Shown here: positions 44,154-53,418 of the stretch, piece after piece
Position numbering within the stretch: position 1 is the first letter of the stretch
How the letters are laid out: every line of letters starts with the position of its first letter
Translations under genes and position numbers: made by a program
Source: an uncultured Erythrobacter sp.
GTDB taxonomy: Bacteria > Pseudomonadota > Alphaproteobacteria > Sphingomonadales > Sphingomonadaceae
Assembly (NCBI RefSeq): GCF_947502395.1
Contig: NZ_CANMZM010000002.1
Location: 496,001 to 560,000 of the forward strand
Direction of reading: 5' to 3'
DNA length: 64,000 nt
Notes under the pieces: model-generated
Told to the model about the DNA's origin: nothing
What the model saw: only the letters and a program-made list of their open reading frames with translations
Database searches by the model: none

Positions 44154-45437
44154 CTAGTCGTCCACCCGCTCAATGTCCGCACCGAGCAATTGGAGCTTTT
44201 CCTCCAACCGCTCATACCCGCGATCTAGATGATAGATACGGCGCACGGTTGTCTCGCCCTCTGCGGCAAGCGCTGCAATGATGAGGCTCATCGAGGCGCG
44301 CAGATCAGTTGCCATGACCTCTGCGCCAGTGAGGTCTGCTGGGCCCTTCACGATGGCCGTTCGCCCTTCGGTCGCGATGTCTGCGCCCATCCGGGCAAGC
44401 TCTGGAACGTGCATAAAGCGGTTTTCGAAGATCGTCTCTTTAAGGACGCTGGTGCCTTCCGCCTTGCAAAGGAGGCTCATCAGCTGAGCCTGCATGTCGG
44501 TGGCGAGACCCGGGAAAGGCGCTGTCGTAAGATCGACCGGCTTCAAGGATCCATTGGCGCGCACTGTCACGCCTTTCTTGTCTGCCTCAACCTCAACACC
44601 AATCGTGCGAAGGGCAGAGAGGGTGGAGATCATATCCTCTTCGCTCGCGCCTTCGAGCCGCACCTCACCGCCCGTAATGGCTGCGGCACATGCGTAGGAG
44701 CCCGCCTCGATCCGGTCAGGCATGACCTTATAGGTCGCACCGTTCAGACGCTTGACCCCGTGGATGGTGAGGTCGGAAGAGCCGATCCCTTCGATCTCAG
44801 CGCCCATCGCGACGAGCAGATTGCACAGGTCGACAATTTCAGGTTCGCGCGCAGCACCTGTCAGGCGACTGGTTCCATTGGCAAGCACCGCTGCCATAAG
44901 CGCATTCTCGGTCGCACCCACAGACACGACGGGAAAATCAAAATCGCCGCCCGGAAGTCCGCCATCGGGCGCAATCGCTTTCACATATCCTGCGGTAAGT
45001 TCAATCTCCGCGCCAAAGGCTTCAAGCGCCTTCAAGTGGAGGTCAATCGGCCGGTTCCCGATAGCGCATCCGCCCGGCATCGAGACCGTCGCCTCACCCA
45101 TCCGTGCCAGCATCGGGCCAAGCACGAGGATCGAAGCGCGCATTTTGCGGACAAGATCGTACGGCGCGACCGTCGAGGTAACGCGGGCGGCTTGATAGGT
45201 GACAATCCGCCCGAAATCCTCAGGTCGATTGTTGCCCTGAATGCTGACCGTCACACCGAACTGGCCCATCAAATGCTGGAAACCGTCAATGTCTGCCAGT
45301 CGAGGCAGGTTGCGCAATGTCAGCGGCTCTTCGGTCAAAAGCGCGCATGGGATAAGCGTCAGCGCTGCGTTCTTCGCACCCGATACTGGGATAGTGCCCG
45401 AAAGGCGGTTGCCGCCCTTGATGATCAATTTGTCCAT
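44154..45437 (-). CDS. murA: UDP-N-acetylglucosamine 1-carboxyvinyltransferase
   Basis: A 427-residue enzyme for the first committed step of peptidoglycan synthesis (PEP transfer to UDP-GlcNAc). Lys22-Asn23 (SGAKNAAL) and catalytic Cys124 ([16 protein letters not shown]) are present, with [15 protein letters not shown] near the C-terminus. Cysteine at the active site implies the usual fosfomycin-sensitive form. Length is standard. It converges on the GNAT gene (9 bp) and is divergent from galU across 128 bp. Confidence 0.96.
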   Translation of the reverse strand: MDKLIIKGGNRLSGTIPVSGAKNAALTLIPCALLTEEPLTLRNLPRLADIDGFQHLMGQFGVTVSIQGNNRPEDFGRIVTYQAARVTSTVAPYDLVRKMRASILVLGPMLARMGEATVSMPGGCAIGNRPIDLHLKALEAFGAEIELTAGYVKAIAPDGGLPGGDFDFPVVSVGATENALMAAVLANGTSRLTGAAREPEIVDLCNLLVAMGAEIEGIGSSDLTIHGVKRLNGATYKVMPDRIEAGSYACAAAITGGEVRLEGASEEDMISTLSALRTIGVEVEADKKGVTVRANGSLKPVDLTTAPFPGLATDMQAQLMSLLCKAEGTSVLKETIFENRFMHVPELARMGADIATEGRTAIVKGPADLTGAEVMATDLRASMSLIIAALAAEGETTVRRIYHLDRGYERLEEKLQLLGADIERVDD

Positions 45438-45565
45438 ATGGCGTGCCTTAACGAAACTGCGCTATCGCGCAACTGAACGAAAACGAACCATTCGCATGAT
45501 TGACGCAAGTGCCATGGCAAGGCACGGGGTTCCCAACGATTGTGATCGATCTAGGGGCACCACTC

Positions 45566-46444
45566 ATGAGCCGAAAACCCATCAAGAAGGCCGTATTTCC
45601 CGTCGCGGGGCTCGGCACGCGCTTCCTCCCCGCCACCAAAGCGATTCCCAAAGAACTCCTGCCGATCGTAGACAGGCCGCTAATCCAATATGCGGTGGAC
45701 GAGGCGCGCGAGGCGGGGATCGAGCAAATGATCTTCGTCACTGGACGCGGGAAGACCGCCATCGTCGAGCATTTTGATGTCGCTTATGAGCTCGAGGACA
45801 CGATGAGTGCGCGGGGAAAGGACATGACCGTACTTGAACCCACTCGCGCGACCCCTGGCGATATCATTACCGTGCGCCAACAGGTGCCAATGGGCCTTGG
45901 CCACGCAATCTGGTGCGCGCGCGCGATTGTGGGGGATGAGCCCTTCGCGATCTTCCTCCCCGATGAGCTGATGATCGGGAAGAAGGGCGGCACCGGCTGT
46001 ATGAAACAGATGGTCGATGCCTACGAACAAACCGGCGGCAATCTGATCAGCGTGCTCGAAGTTCCGATGGAGGAGGTCTCCAGCTACGGCGTGATTGCGC
46101 CGGGGACCGAGAACGGCGCTTTGACTGAGGTCACCGGATTGGTCGAGAAGCCGCCAGTGGCAGAGGCGCCGTCAAACAAGATCGTCTCAGGCCGCTATAT
46201 CCTGCAACCCGAAGTCATGCGCACACTCGAGACACAGGAGAAGGGTGCAGGCGGCGAGATCCAACTTACCGATGCCATGGCCAAGATGATTGGCGACCAG
46301 CCCTTCCACGCGGTGACCTTTGACGGGAATCGCTATGACTGCGGCAGCAAGTTGGGTTTCGTTGAGGCGACTTTGGCGCTGGCGCTGGAGCGTGAAGATT
46401 TGGGCGTGGATGTAAGGGCGATGGCGATGCGGTTGCTTGGCTGA
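45566..46444 (+). CDS. galU: UTP-glucose-1-phosphate uridylyltransferase
   Basis: A 292-residue nucleotidyltransferase that makes UDP-glucose, a donor for LPS, exopolysaccharide and glycolipid. The UTP loop PVAGLGTRFLPATKAIPKE lies at 12-30. GLGHAIWCARAIVGDEPFAIFLPDELM and GAGGEIQLTDAMAKM are family motifs. AGGGG eight bases before the ATG at 45566 fixes the start; the frame is open to a TTG at 45500 without family sequence. Confidence 0.94.
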   Translation: MSRKPIKKAVFPVAGLGTRFLPATKAIPKELLPIVDRPLIQYAVDEAREAGIEQMIFVTGRGKTAIVEHFDVAYELEDTMSARGKDMTVLEPTRATPGDIITVRQQVPMGLGHAIWCARAIVGDEPFAIFLPDELMIGKKGGTGCMKQMVDAYEQTGGNLISVLEVPMEEVSSYGVIAPGTENGALTEVTGLVEKPPVAEAPSNKIVSGRYILQPEVMRTLETQEKGAGGEIQLTDAMAKMIGDQPFHAVTFDGNRYDCGSKLGFVEATLALALEREDLGVDVRAMAMRLLG

Positions 46445-46547
46445 CTCCCCAATGATTGAGAGCGTTTTCTCTGCCTCTGCGCTTAGCTGAATGTCAATTG
46501 AGGACTCTGGAAGCATAGCCGACAGTCCAACCCTGGGCTGTTTGTTC

Positions 46548-46874
46548 TTAGGCGAGCCAATCTGCCCAATCATTGGCCCATCGATCAAGCGGCAGCAGCA
46601 AATCAGAGAGCGATCGACCATAGTTGGTAAGGGCATATCCATGACTCGTGAGCTCAACTAGGCCGAGCTGCCGAAGATCCTTTAGACGATTATTGAGAGA
46701 AGTCGGGGAGACTTCTTCGCAGAGACTTTGCAGCTCCCGAAAGGTGCAAGGGTTATTATTACTCAGCTCCCAGATCACTCTAAGGGCCCAGCGCTTGCCC
46801 AAAGCTTCGAGCAATACCATCACAGGACGACCGCTCGCCGAACTCTTCGTCGCTTGACCCGGACGCTTAACCAT
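46548..46874 (-). CDS. HxlR-family transcriptional regulator
   Basis: A 108-residue winged-helix protein. PVMVLLEALGKRWALRVIWELS, FRELQSLCEEVSPTSLNNRLKDLRQLGLV and YALTNYGRSLSDLL are the HxlR pattern. It lacks the N-terminal Cys typical of redox-sensing members (HypR/QorR) in the usual position, so an effector other than thiol oxidation may act. AGAGGG lies five bases before the ATG at 46874. It is divergent from the CMD-family gene, with two matching inverted repeats between, so it most likely controls itself and that gene. Confidence 0.88.
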   Translation of the reverse strand: MVKRPGQATKSSASGRPVMVLLEALGKRWALRVIWELSNNNPCTFRELQSLCEEVSPTSLNNRLKDLRQLGLVELTSHGYALTNYGRSLSDLLLPLDRWANDWADWLA

Positions 46875-46889
46875 ACAAACCCTCTTGAC

Positions 46890-46906
46890 GCTACGTAAAT
46901 TGTAGC
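46890..46906. promoter_or_regulatory. HxlR operator candidate 1 (GCTAC-N7-GTAGC)
   Basis: gctac (46890-46894) and gtagc (46902-46906) around seven bases. It is about 16 bases upstream of the hxlR ATG and identical in half-sites and spacing to the second site, 26 bp away. Confidence 0.65.
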
Positions 46907-46915
46907 ACAATAACC

Positions 46916-46932
46916 GCTACACTCTTTGTAGC
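46916..46932. promoter_or_regulatory. HxlR operator candidate 2 (GCTAC-N7-GTAGC)
   Basis: gctac (46916-46920) and gtagc (46928-46932) around seven bases, 13 bases before the CMD-gene ATG. Centre-to-centre distance to site 1 is 26 bp, about two and a half helical turns. Confidence 0.65.
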
Positions 46933-46945
46933 AGTGAGGTGACAC

Positions 46946-47497
46946 ATGTCCAATCGGCTAATTCCGCTCGAACCCCCATTTTCCGCAGATGTCGCAAGAA
47001 TCCTAGCGAAGTTTCCCCAGCAAGATGGCTATCTTCTGTCCCTTTTTCGCACTTTTGCGAACAGCCCTCGCTTCCTTGCAAAGGCTGTGCCCAATCTTCT
47101 GGACAAGGACAGTCCTCTTGATTTGCGTAGTCGAGAGATCGTTATTCTCAGAACCACTGCGAACCGGGGATGTGAGTACGAATGGGGGGTTCATGTTGCG
47201 ATCTTCGGTGAAGCGGCCAAACTAACCAAAGAGCAAGTGCACGCAACCGTTGTCGACAATCCGACTTGTTGGACGTCTTCAGAACTTCGTCTGATTCAAG
47301 CGGTGGACCAGCTTTGCAAACAAGCCGTGCTCCATGATAACGTCCAAGAGCAATTCATCACAGACTGGGATACCAAAGAGCAGCTCGAAATTCTCGCGCT
47401 GGTTGGAAACTACACCACCATTAGCCTCGTTGCCAATGTGGCGGGCTTGCCATCAGAGCCATTCGCTACACGTTTCCCTCTAAAAGGTAGTGGTTGA
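46946..47497 (+). CDS. Carboxymuconolactone decarboxylase family protein
   Basis: A 183-residue AhpD/CMD-fold protein: LDLRSREIVILRTTANRGCEYEWGVHVAIF places Cys76, Glu77 and His83. AhpD-type members have CxxC; here the second Cys is Trp (CEYEW), so disulfide reductase activity is unlikely and a decarboxylase- or hydrolase-like role is more probable. Substrate unknown. GAGGTGA lies before the ATG. Divergent control by the adjacent HxlR regulator is likely. A strong terminator follows. Confidence 0.87.
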   Translation: MSNRLIPLEPPFSADVARILAKFPQQDGYLLSLFRTFANSPRFLAKAVPNLLDKDSPLDLRSREIVILRTTANRGCEYEWGVHVAIFGEAAKLTKEQVHATVVDNPTCWTSSELRLIQAVDQLCKQAVLHDNVQEQFITDWDTKEQLEILALVGNYTTISLVANVAGLPSEPFATRFPLKGSG

Positions 47498-47575
47498 AGT
47501 CGTTACGTCCCGTTCCACACCCAATTTCAGCTCAATAACTCATACGTTTACCAACGATATGAACGCCAACGAAAA

Positions 47576-47603
47576 CCCCGCCGAACCCAAGGGCACGGCG
47601 GGG
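47576..47603. terminator. Bidirectional intrinsic terminator
   Basis: ccccgccg (47576-47583) and cggcgggg (47596-47603) form an 8-bp stem with further pairing in the 12-base loop (ccc...ggg). It is followed by tcttt on the plus strand and by tttt on the minus strand, so it can end both the CMD gene and the converging yqiK transcript. Confidence 0.88.
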
Positions 47604-47628
47604 TCTTTGTTTGGGTGAGAAGCTGGCC

Positions 47629-49368
47629 TTATTCAGCGGCTTCGCCATGGCTGTCATCGCCAAGGCGCTCTTCGGCTTCCTGAACCTGTTCAGCAACGTC
47701 CGACATAATCTCCACAAGCGACTTGTCATTTGCAGGGGCAATCTCGTCCGCTGCCCCAGCTGCAAGACTGCCAAGCGATGAGCCATCAAGGCCAAGCTCT
47801 TTCATCAGCCCGTCAAGCACAGGGGCCTGCGCGCGGTAAGCAAGAGCTGCGGACACCGCGTCACTCGCCAAGTTTCCCGAGCCACCTCCGGCTCCCGCAG
47901 GGGCACCCGATGAACCGCCACCGTTTTGGGTAAGCCCATCGACCTGAACGATCTTGATCGAGTCGATTGCCTCCATCGGCTTGGCGCTTTCCTTGATGAC
48001 TTCAGGCAGCACTTTGAGAAGAGCAAGCTTCGTTTGCAGGCTGATCTGATCCATCGATAGGATGTTCGCCGCCTCGTTGACCGCTTGTTGACCAGCGGCC
48101 TCAACCTCGAAGCGAACACGGTCGGCTTCGGCGCGCAGGACTTCGGCATCGGCCTCACCCTTGGCCTCAAGCCTTGAGGCTTCCGCGCGGTTCGTGGCTG
48201 CGTCTTTTTCCGCTTCCGCCTCGACCTTGATCGAGATCGCATCGCGCTCGGCAACTTTCGCCGCTTCGATCAGCTCGATCTTCTTCTGACGCTCGGCAAC
48301 CTCGCTTTCCCGGCTCGTCACAACCTGTTCTTCAGCGGCCACGGCCAGAGCCCTTGCGGCGTCCGCCTCGGCTTTCGCCTGGCTTTCTTCGCGAGACTTG
48401 TTCTGGACCTCGATTTGCTGCTCTTGGCGAGCAATTTCGAGAGCGCGCGTTTGATCGATCCGGGCCTCCTCAACGAGACGATCAGCCTCGATCTGCTGCG
48501 CGTCGACTTGCTTTTTGGCCTCAATCTTGGCGGCGTCCGCTTCGCGCTGACGTTCGGCCTGTTCACGGGCGATTTCAGAGGTTTGTGCTGCACGCCTCAC
48601 TTCAACTTCGCGCTCCTGCTGGAGGCGGGCGTATTCGGTGTCACGGCCAATCTCGAACGAGCGTTGATCGGCCTCCAAGTTCTTGCTCTCCATCTGGACA
48701 CGAGTGTCCTGCTCAATATCGTTGCGCAGTTTTTTGCGCGCCTCGATTTGTTCGGTGAGCTTGGTGAGACCTTCGGCGTCAAACGCGTTGTTGGCGTTGA
48801 AGTGCTCGATGCTGGTTTGGTCGAGACCGGTCAGCGAGACCGATTCCAGCTCCAGACCGTTCATCGCAAGGTCGTTGGACGACACTTGCTGCACCTTCTG
48901 GACGAAGTCTGCGCGTTGTTCGTGCAGCTCGTTCATGCTCATGCCCGCGGCCACCGAACGCAGCGCGTCGACGAACTTACCTTCGACAAGGTCTTTGAGC
49001 ATTTCGGGTTGCATCGTGCGTTGACCCAGCGTTTGGGCGGCCATCGCAATGGCTCCTCCATCGGGGCGCACGCGGACGTAGAATTCTGCCTTCACGTCGA
49101 TCCGCAGGCGGTCGAGCGTGATCAATGCTTCGGTATCTTTGCGTACAACGGGAAGCACAAGCGTGTTCATGTTCACGGGCATAGTTTCGTGGAAGACCGG
49201 GAGCACAAGCGCGCCTCCGTTCATCACGACTTTCTCACCGCCGACGCCAGTTCGCACGAATGCGATTTCCTTGGACGCCCGGCGATAGAGCGAGGTGAGG
49301 ACTACAAAGATGATCAGTAGGACGAGGAAGCCCAGGCCGACCATTATGGCAAGATCAAGAATATTCAT
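47629..49368 (-). CDS. yqiK: Flotillin-like SPFH protein (YqiK type)
   Basis: A 579-residue flotillin. One N-terminal membrane helix (about 5-27) leads into an SPFH/band-7 domain (RTGVGGEKVVMNGGALVLPVFHE; YVRVRPDGGAIAMAAQTLGQR). A very long Ala/Glu/Arg coiled coil follows (about 200-430), then SMDQISLQTKLALLKVLPEVI and a Gly-rich plus acidic C-terminus. It would form membrane-scaffold assemblies. GGAGG is 5 bases before the ATG. yqiJ is 119 bp upstream, matching the conserved yqiJ-yqiK pair linked to membrane stress. Confidence 0.9.
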   Translation of the reverse strand: MNILDLAIMVGLGFLVLLIIFVVLTSLYRRASKEIAFVRTGVGGEKVVMNGGALVLPVFHETMPVNMNTLVLPVVRKDTEALITLDRLRIDVKAEFYVRVRPDGGAIAMAAQTLGQRTMQPEMLKDLVEGKFVDALRSVAAGMSMNELHEQRADFVQKVQQVSSNDLAMNGLELESVSLTGLDQTSIEHFNANNAFDAEGLTKLTEQIEARKKLRNDIEQDTRVQMESKNLEADQRSFEIGRDTEYARLQQEREVEVRRAAQTSEIAREQAERQREADAAKIEAKKQVDAQQIEADRLVEEARIDQTRALEIARQEQQIEVQNKSREESQAKAEADAARALAVAAEEQVVTSRESEVAERQKKIELIEAAKVAERDAISIKVEAEAEKDAATNRAEASRLEAKGEADAEVLRAEADRVRFEVEAAGQQAVNEAANILSMDQISLQTKLALLKVLPEVIKESAKPMEAIDSIKIVQVDGLTQNGGGSSGAPAGAGGGSGNLASDAVSAALAYRAQAPVLDGLMKELGLDGSSLGSLAAGAADEIAPANDKSLVEIMSDVAEQVQEAEERLGDDSHGEAAE

Positions 49369-49487
49369 TTTCCCTCCGTTTGTATGTGGCGCGCGCTGGT
49401 CTGCATTTCGGGGTGCTGACTACGGCGCGCGCGGTCTTGATTGATTTGTGACTCAGGGGGTTCCCAGAGTCCACCAGCGTCTTGAGA

Positions 49488-50132
49488 CTATCTCAGAGAC
49501 AGCATTGGGTTTTCATACTGGACGCCAAAGAAGGTTTGTCCCTCGCGGCGGACCAGCATGACGGTTTCGCCTTGTTTAAGCGTCGCTTCTGGATCGTTGG
49601 GCTCAACCATCACGAAGTGTGGATGGCCATGCCGATCGATCACTTTGGAGCGCGCAGGCGAACCTGCTGTCGCTTGTCCCAGTTGGATTTCTGCATCGCG
49701 GCGCACGAGGCTATCAAGCCCCACCGCACTGGATTCATCCTGCGGCAAAAGCCGGGCAAGCGGCCGGGTGAGCGCGCCCGTCACGGGAAGCGCCGCGGCC
49801 CCAGCACCGATGGCAGCGAGCCATGCGGGGAATGGTGCCCCCAGAGTGCTGACAAGCACCTGCTGACCCACGACGCCGATCACCGTGAAGGTGAACAAGA
49901 GCACAGAGAGCCAGATCAGAAACGGCACTCGGCCAATGCCAAACACGGTTTGCAGCGCATCAAAAAAGCCGCCAGCCGCCGTCGGATCAGCCTCTATATC
50001 GACATCAAGGTCAATATCCGCATCCGCGCCTTCGAACATATCGCCCATGCCAATGACCTGAGCGAGCGCGATAAAGACCAGTAATATAGCCGCAGCTGCG
50101 AAAGGCAGATTGTAGGCTTCTAGCAAAGTCAT
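49488..50132 (-). CDS. yqiJ: YqiJ-like OB-fold membrane protein
   Basis: A 214-residue protein of the YqiJ/NfeD-like group. Two or three membrane segments (AAAILLVFIALAQVIGMGDM; FLIWLSVLLFTFTVIGVVGQQ; AAIGAGAAALPVTGAL) flank an acidic stretch (ADADIDLDVDIEAD). A C-terminal OB-fold follows (GLDSLVRRDAEIQLGQ ... GETVMLVRREGQTFFGV). The partner of flotillin YqiK downstream. AAGGAGGTGAG before the ATG is an excellent ribosome-binding site but is folded into a hairpin. Confidence 0.85.
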   Translation of the reverse strand: MTLLEAYNLPFAAAAILLVFIALAQVIGMGDMFEGADADIDLDVDIEADPTAAGGFFDALQTVFGIGRVPFLIWLSVLLFTFTVIGVVGQQVLVSTLGAPFPAWLAAIGAGAAALPVTGALTRPLARLLPQDESSAVGLDSLVRRDAEIQLGQATAGSPARSKVIDRHGHPHFVMVEPNDPEATLKQGETVMLVRREGQTFFGVQYENPMLSLR

Positions 50133-50586
50133 AAACTCACCTCCTTTTCATAAAGGGAGGCGGTTTTCACGAATTGTGCTCCGAAGAGTTCTTGGCTCGT
50201 AAAAACGCCTCCACCTTCACAAAAAGCGGCGCGCTTCCAATTGCATCCCATGAATGCGGTGTTAACAGATGTTGCCTGTAAAGAACAGTAAAATCGGATA
50301 TGTTGTTTCAATAATTCGTATTCGGATAAGATATTTCGCATGAGGCCTTGAATTGTTGCGGATGCATCCCCACATGTAAAGCTTGATTGCGCAGGACCTT
50401 CTTCTGACGGGTCGTTTTCCTACACACAGGACTGGCGCTAAAGCCTTCTTATGGCGCGCTACATCATTCCCACCCCTCTGCCTCATATCTGGGCCAGAGT
50501 GAGGTCAGCACTTTTCTTCCCTTAGACAGTGTCTCAAGTGTCTCAAACGCAGCGTACAGGCGCCCACTCGCGTGTAAGTTTTTCTC
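50133..50586. other. 454-bp gap, leader region of yqiJ
   Basis: A/T-richer than its surroundings. On the minus strand it contains a 70-codon frame (50341-50129, MRNILSEYELLKQHIRFYC...) that ends ATGA over the yqiJ start; it has a weak AAGG 4 bases before its ATG but no family resemblance, so it may be a chance frame or a coupled leader ORF. Direct repeats include tcggata (50294, 50322) and a 9-base tandem agtgtctca (50528-50545). The promoter of yqiJ must lie here. No clear terminator for the P450 gene is visible. Confidence 0.45.
50140..50160 (-). promoter_or_regulatory. Hairpin masking the yqiJ Shine-Dalgarno
   Basis: cctcctttt (50140-50148) pairs with aaagggagg (50152-50160) around a 3-base loop with one mismatch. 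On the minus strand the downstream arm is AAAAGGAGG, the yqiJ ribosome-binding site, 6 bases before the ATG. Folding would hide it, suggesting structure-dependent translation. Confidence 0.5.
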
Positions 50587-51876
50587 TCAAGCCGGGTTGA
50601 TTCGCAGAGGTAGAGTTTTCAAACCACCAACGAAGGTGCTGTTCGAGCGCTTGGCCTCGCCCGCAGGCTCCACCGTTTCGATCCGATCAAGCAGCGTCTC
50701 AAAGAGGATGCGCATCTCAAGCCGCGCCAGATGCAGGCCGAGACATTGGTGCGCGCCTGCCCCAAAGGCGAGGTGGCGATTGGGGGTGCGGGCCGCGTCA
50801 AACTTGCGCGGGTTTTCGAACTGCGCGGGGTCATGATTGGCGGCAACATAGTTGATCATCATCCAGTCGCCCGCCTTGATCTGTTGCCCGCCGACCTCGA
50901 CGTCCTCAGCAGCGGTGCGCATGAAATGTTGCACGGGAGAGGTCCAACGGATCGCCTCTTCGACGATACCGGGCAGGAGCGAACGGTCCGCCTTGACCCG
51001 TGCAAACTGCTCTGGGTCATTGGCCAAGGCCATCATTGCGCCCGCTGTAGAAGCGCTGGTGGTGTCGTGGCCTGCGGTTGCAACAATGATGTAATAGCCG
51101 GCCAAATCGCGCGGCGGCAGCGGTTTGCCATCGACCAACGCATTGGCGATAACGCTCGCCACATCATCGGTGGGGTTTGCCCGGCGGTCCTCAGCGAGAG
51201 CAGCGAAGTAGTCTTCAAAGCTCTTCACCGCGCCAGAGACAAGCTGGAGCACTTGCTCAGGCGACATATTGTCCATGCCAGTGCCTGAAAGGTCTGCATC
51301 CTGTCCGCCGAACATCTGCTGGGTCAGCATCATCATGCGCGGCTCATCCGCCTCGGGAACCCCAAGGATCTGCATCACCACATGGAGCGGATATGGACCC
51401 GACACCTCTTTGACGAAGTCCACTTCGGGGCCAGCTTCAAGCATCCGATCCACGGTGCGATGCGCGAGATCGCGGATCTCGGCCTCAATCTTGGCCAGAT
51501 TGCGCGGCATAAACCAATCCATGGTAAGCTTGCGATACTTCGGGTGGATCGGCGCATCGAAGACCACAAGGCTATCGACCAGCATGTTCGATCCCGTCGC
51601 AGCCTGCGAGAACGCGGTTGCCTCACGCGTTGAGAAAACCACGGGCTTCGGATTGTTGAGGAAGGTTGTATTGTCCTTCGAGACCCGCATCACATCTTCG
51701 TAGCGCGTGATTAGCCAGAAGGGTTCGAACACGTCGTCTTCTGCGACAACTTTGGCGACCGGCATCTCTTCGCGAAGGCGATCAAAGGTGTCGAGCACGC
51801 CGTTCCATTCGGCGTAGCTTTCAGGAGCGATAACCTCGCGCGCGATGTCCTCTGGCAGGATTGCCGGATGGCTCAT
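50587..51876 (-). CDS. Cytochrome P450
   Basis: A 429-residue soluble bacterial P450. The haem-binding motif FGAGAHQCLGLHLAR has Cys378; the I-helix oxygen motif is AGHDTTSAS; the K-helix ExxR is EEAIRW; the PERF-like region is PRKFDAARTPNRHLAFG. Substrate unknown; close linkage (3 bp) to an acyl-CoA ligase suggests a carboxylic-acid substrate such as a fatty or terpenoid acid. No ferredoxin or reductase is adjacent. Confidence 0.93.
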   Translation of the reverse strand: MSHPAILPEDIAREVIAPESYAEWNGVLDTFDRLREEMPVAKVVAEDDVFEPFWLITRYEDVMRVSKDNTTFLNNPKPVVFSTREATAFSQAATGSNMLVDSLVVFDAPIHPKYRKLTMDWFMPRNLAKIEAEIRDLAHRTVDRMLEAGPEVDFVKEVSGPYPLHVVMQILGVPEADEPRMMMLTQQMFGGQDADLSGTGMDNMSPEQVLQLVSGAVKSFEDYFAALAEDRRANPTDDVASVIANALVDGKPLPPRDLAGYYIIVATAGHDTTSASTAGAMMALANDPEQFARVKADRSLLPGIVEEAIRWTSPVQHFMRTAAEDVEVGGQQIKAGDWMMINYVAANHDPAQFENPRKFDAARTPNRHLAFGAGAHQCLGLHLARLEMRILFETLLDRIETVEPAGEAKRSNSTFVGGLKTLPLRINPA

Positions 51877-51879
51877 GGC

Positions 51880-53418
51880 TTACCCTTCCGCTTTCGCCGC
51901 ATACTCATCACGAAGCTCGCGTTTATAGAGCTTGCCATTGGCCTCACGGGGAAGCTCCGGGCGGAAATCGAACTGTTTGGGCATCTTGATGCGCGCAAGG
52001 TTTGGGGCAAGGAAGTCGCGAAGCTCAGCCTCAAGCGCATCGCCCGCATCAGCCATATCCATGGGTTGAACCACCGCGACAACTTTCTCACCCAGCTCAG
52101 GGCACGGCGCTCCGATTACGGCTGCGTCCATGATCTTCTCATGGGTGACGAGCAGGTTCTCAATCTCCTGCGGATAGATGTTCACCCCGCCAGAAATGAT
52201 CATGTGGCTCTTGCGATCGGTGAGGAAGAGATAGCCCGCCTCATTCACATGGCCGATATCGCCAAGCGTCATCCAGCCCTTTGGATGCATCGCTTCTTTC
52301 GTCTTCTCCGGGTCCTTATGATAACTCGGCAGAAGGTCATTCTCGAAATATATGAGCCCGTCTGTGTTGGCGGGAACCTCTTCGCCATCCGGGCCGCAGA
52401 TATGGAGCTTGCCATAGATTGCTGCCCCAACAGTGCCGGGGTGCTCCAACCACTGCTCGGACTTGACCAAAGTCATGCCGATCCCTTCGGACCCGGCATA
52501 ATACTCATTGATGATTGGGCCCCACCATTCGATCATTTCGTGCTTGATCGGCACCGGGCATGGAGCAGCTGCGTGCAAAGCGCGCTGGTGCGAGGACAGA
52601 TCATAGCGAGCGCGCGCTTCGGGATCGAGTTTTAGGAAACGCACAAAGTGGGTAGGCACCCATTGGCTGTCCGTGATCTTATACTTCTCGATCGCCGCCA
52701 AAGCATCTTCGGGGTCGAACTTTTCCATCACCACAATCGTACCGCCCAATCGTTGAGCAGTTGAGGCCCAACCAATCGGGGCCGCGTGGTAGAGCGGTGC
52801 GGGGCAAAGATAGACCATCGAACCATCCGCCGGCATACCAGCGCCCATGATCGCAAGCCCCATCAATGGAACTGCAGCCTGAATGTCCGGGTCGGCCGGG
52901 GGAGCGGGACGAACGCCTTTCGGGCGACCGGTCGTTCCAGAGGAATAGAGCATCACTTGGCCGGGCGCTGGATCTTCCACTGGCTTTGGCGAATGCTCAT
53001 CAAGCGCCGCTGCAAAGTCGTCGTCGCCCCCGCCATCAGTCAAAAGGACTTCAAGGTCTGGCAATTCGGTGCGAATACCCTCAAGTACGTCAGCATAGGC
53101 TGGTGAGGTGATCAGAAGCTTGGCTTCCGCATCACGCAGAATGTAGGAGATTTCAGGAGCCGTCAGCCGGGTCGAGATCGGCACAAGCATCGCGCCGCAG
53201 CGCTGCGAACCCCAAATGAGCGGGAAATACTCCATCCGATTTTCCAGCAAAACTCCAAACGCCTCACTGCCTTCAAACCCGCGCGCGCGCAGCAAATGTG
53301 CAAAGCGATTGGAAGCCTCGTCCATTTCCTTGAAAGTCATTTGCGCACCGCTGCCCGCCATGATTACGGCAGGATGATCAGGGCGCGCCGCCGCGTGGGC
53401 GATCGGGTGCATACTCAT
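51880..53418 (-). CDS. Acyl-CoA synthetase (AMP-dependent)
   Basis: A 512-residue ANL-family ligase that activates a carboxylic acid via an acyl-adenylate. The P-loop-like motif MLYSSGTTGRPKGV, the motif NEYYAGSEGIG, GWMTLGDIGHVNEAGYLFLTDRKSHMIISGG and the catalytic Lys region LPREANGKLYKREL are all present. It is the first gene of a two-gene unit with the P450. Substrate is not determinable. No clear terminator separates it from upstream sequence. Confidence 0.92.
   Translation of the reverse strand: MSMHPIAHAAARPDHPAVIMAGSGAQMTFKEMDEASNRFAHLLRARGFEGSEAFGVLLENRMEYFPLIWGSQRCGAMLVPISTRLTAPEISYILRDAEAKLLITSPAYADVLEGIRTELPDLEVLLTDGGGDDDFAAALDEHSPKPVEDPAPGQVMLYSSGTTGRPKGVRPAPPADPDIQAAVPLMGLAIMGAGMPADGSMVYLCPAPLYHAAPIGWASTAQRLGGTIVVMEKFDPEDALAAIEKYKITDSQWVPTHFVRFLKLDPEARARYDLSSHQRALHAAAPCPVPIKHEMIEWWGPIINEYYAGSEGIGMTLVKSEQWLEHPGTVGAAIYGKLHICGPDGEEVPANTDGLIYFENDLLPSYHKDPEKTKEAMHPKGWMTLGDIGHVNEAGYLFLTDRKSHMIISGGVNIYPQEIENLLVTHEKIMDAAVIGAPCPELGEKVVAVVQPMDMADAGDALEAELRDFLAPNLARIKMPKQFDFRPELPREANGKLYKRELRDEYAAKAEG

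Noticed and set aside
44229-45476. 415-codon plus-strand frame over murA
   Set aside because: Antisense to MurA, Arg/His/Cys-rich shadow.
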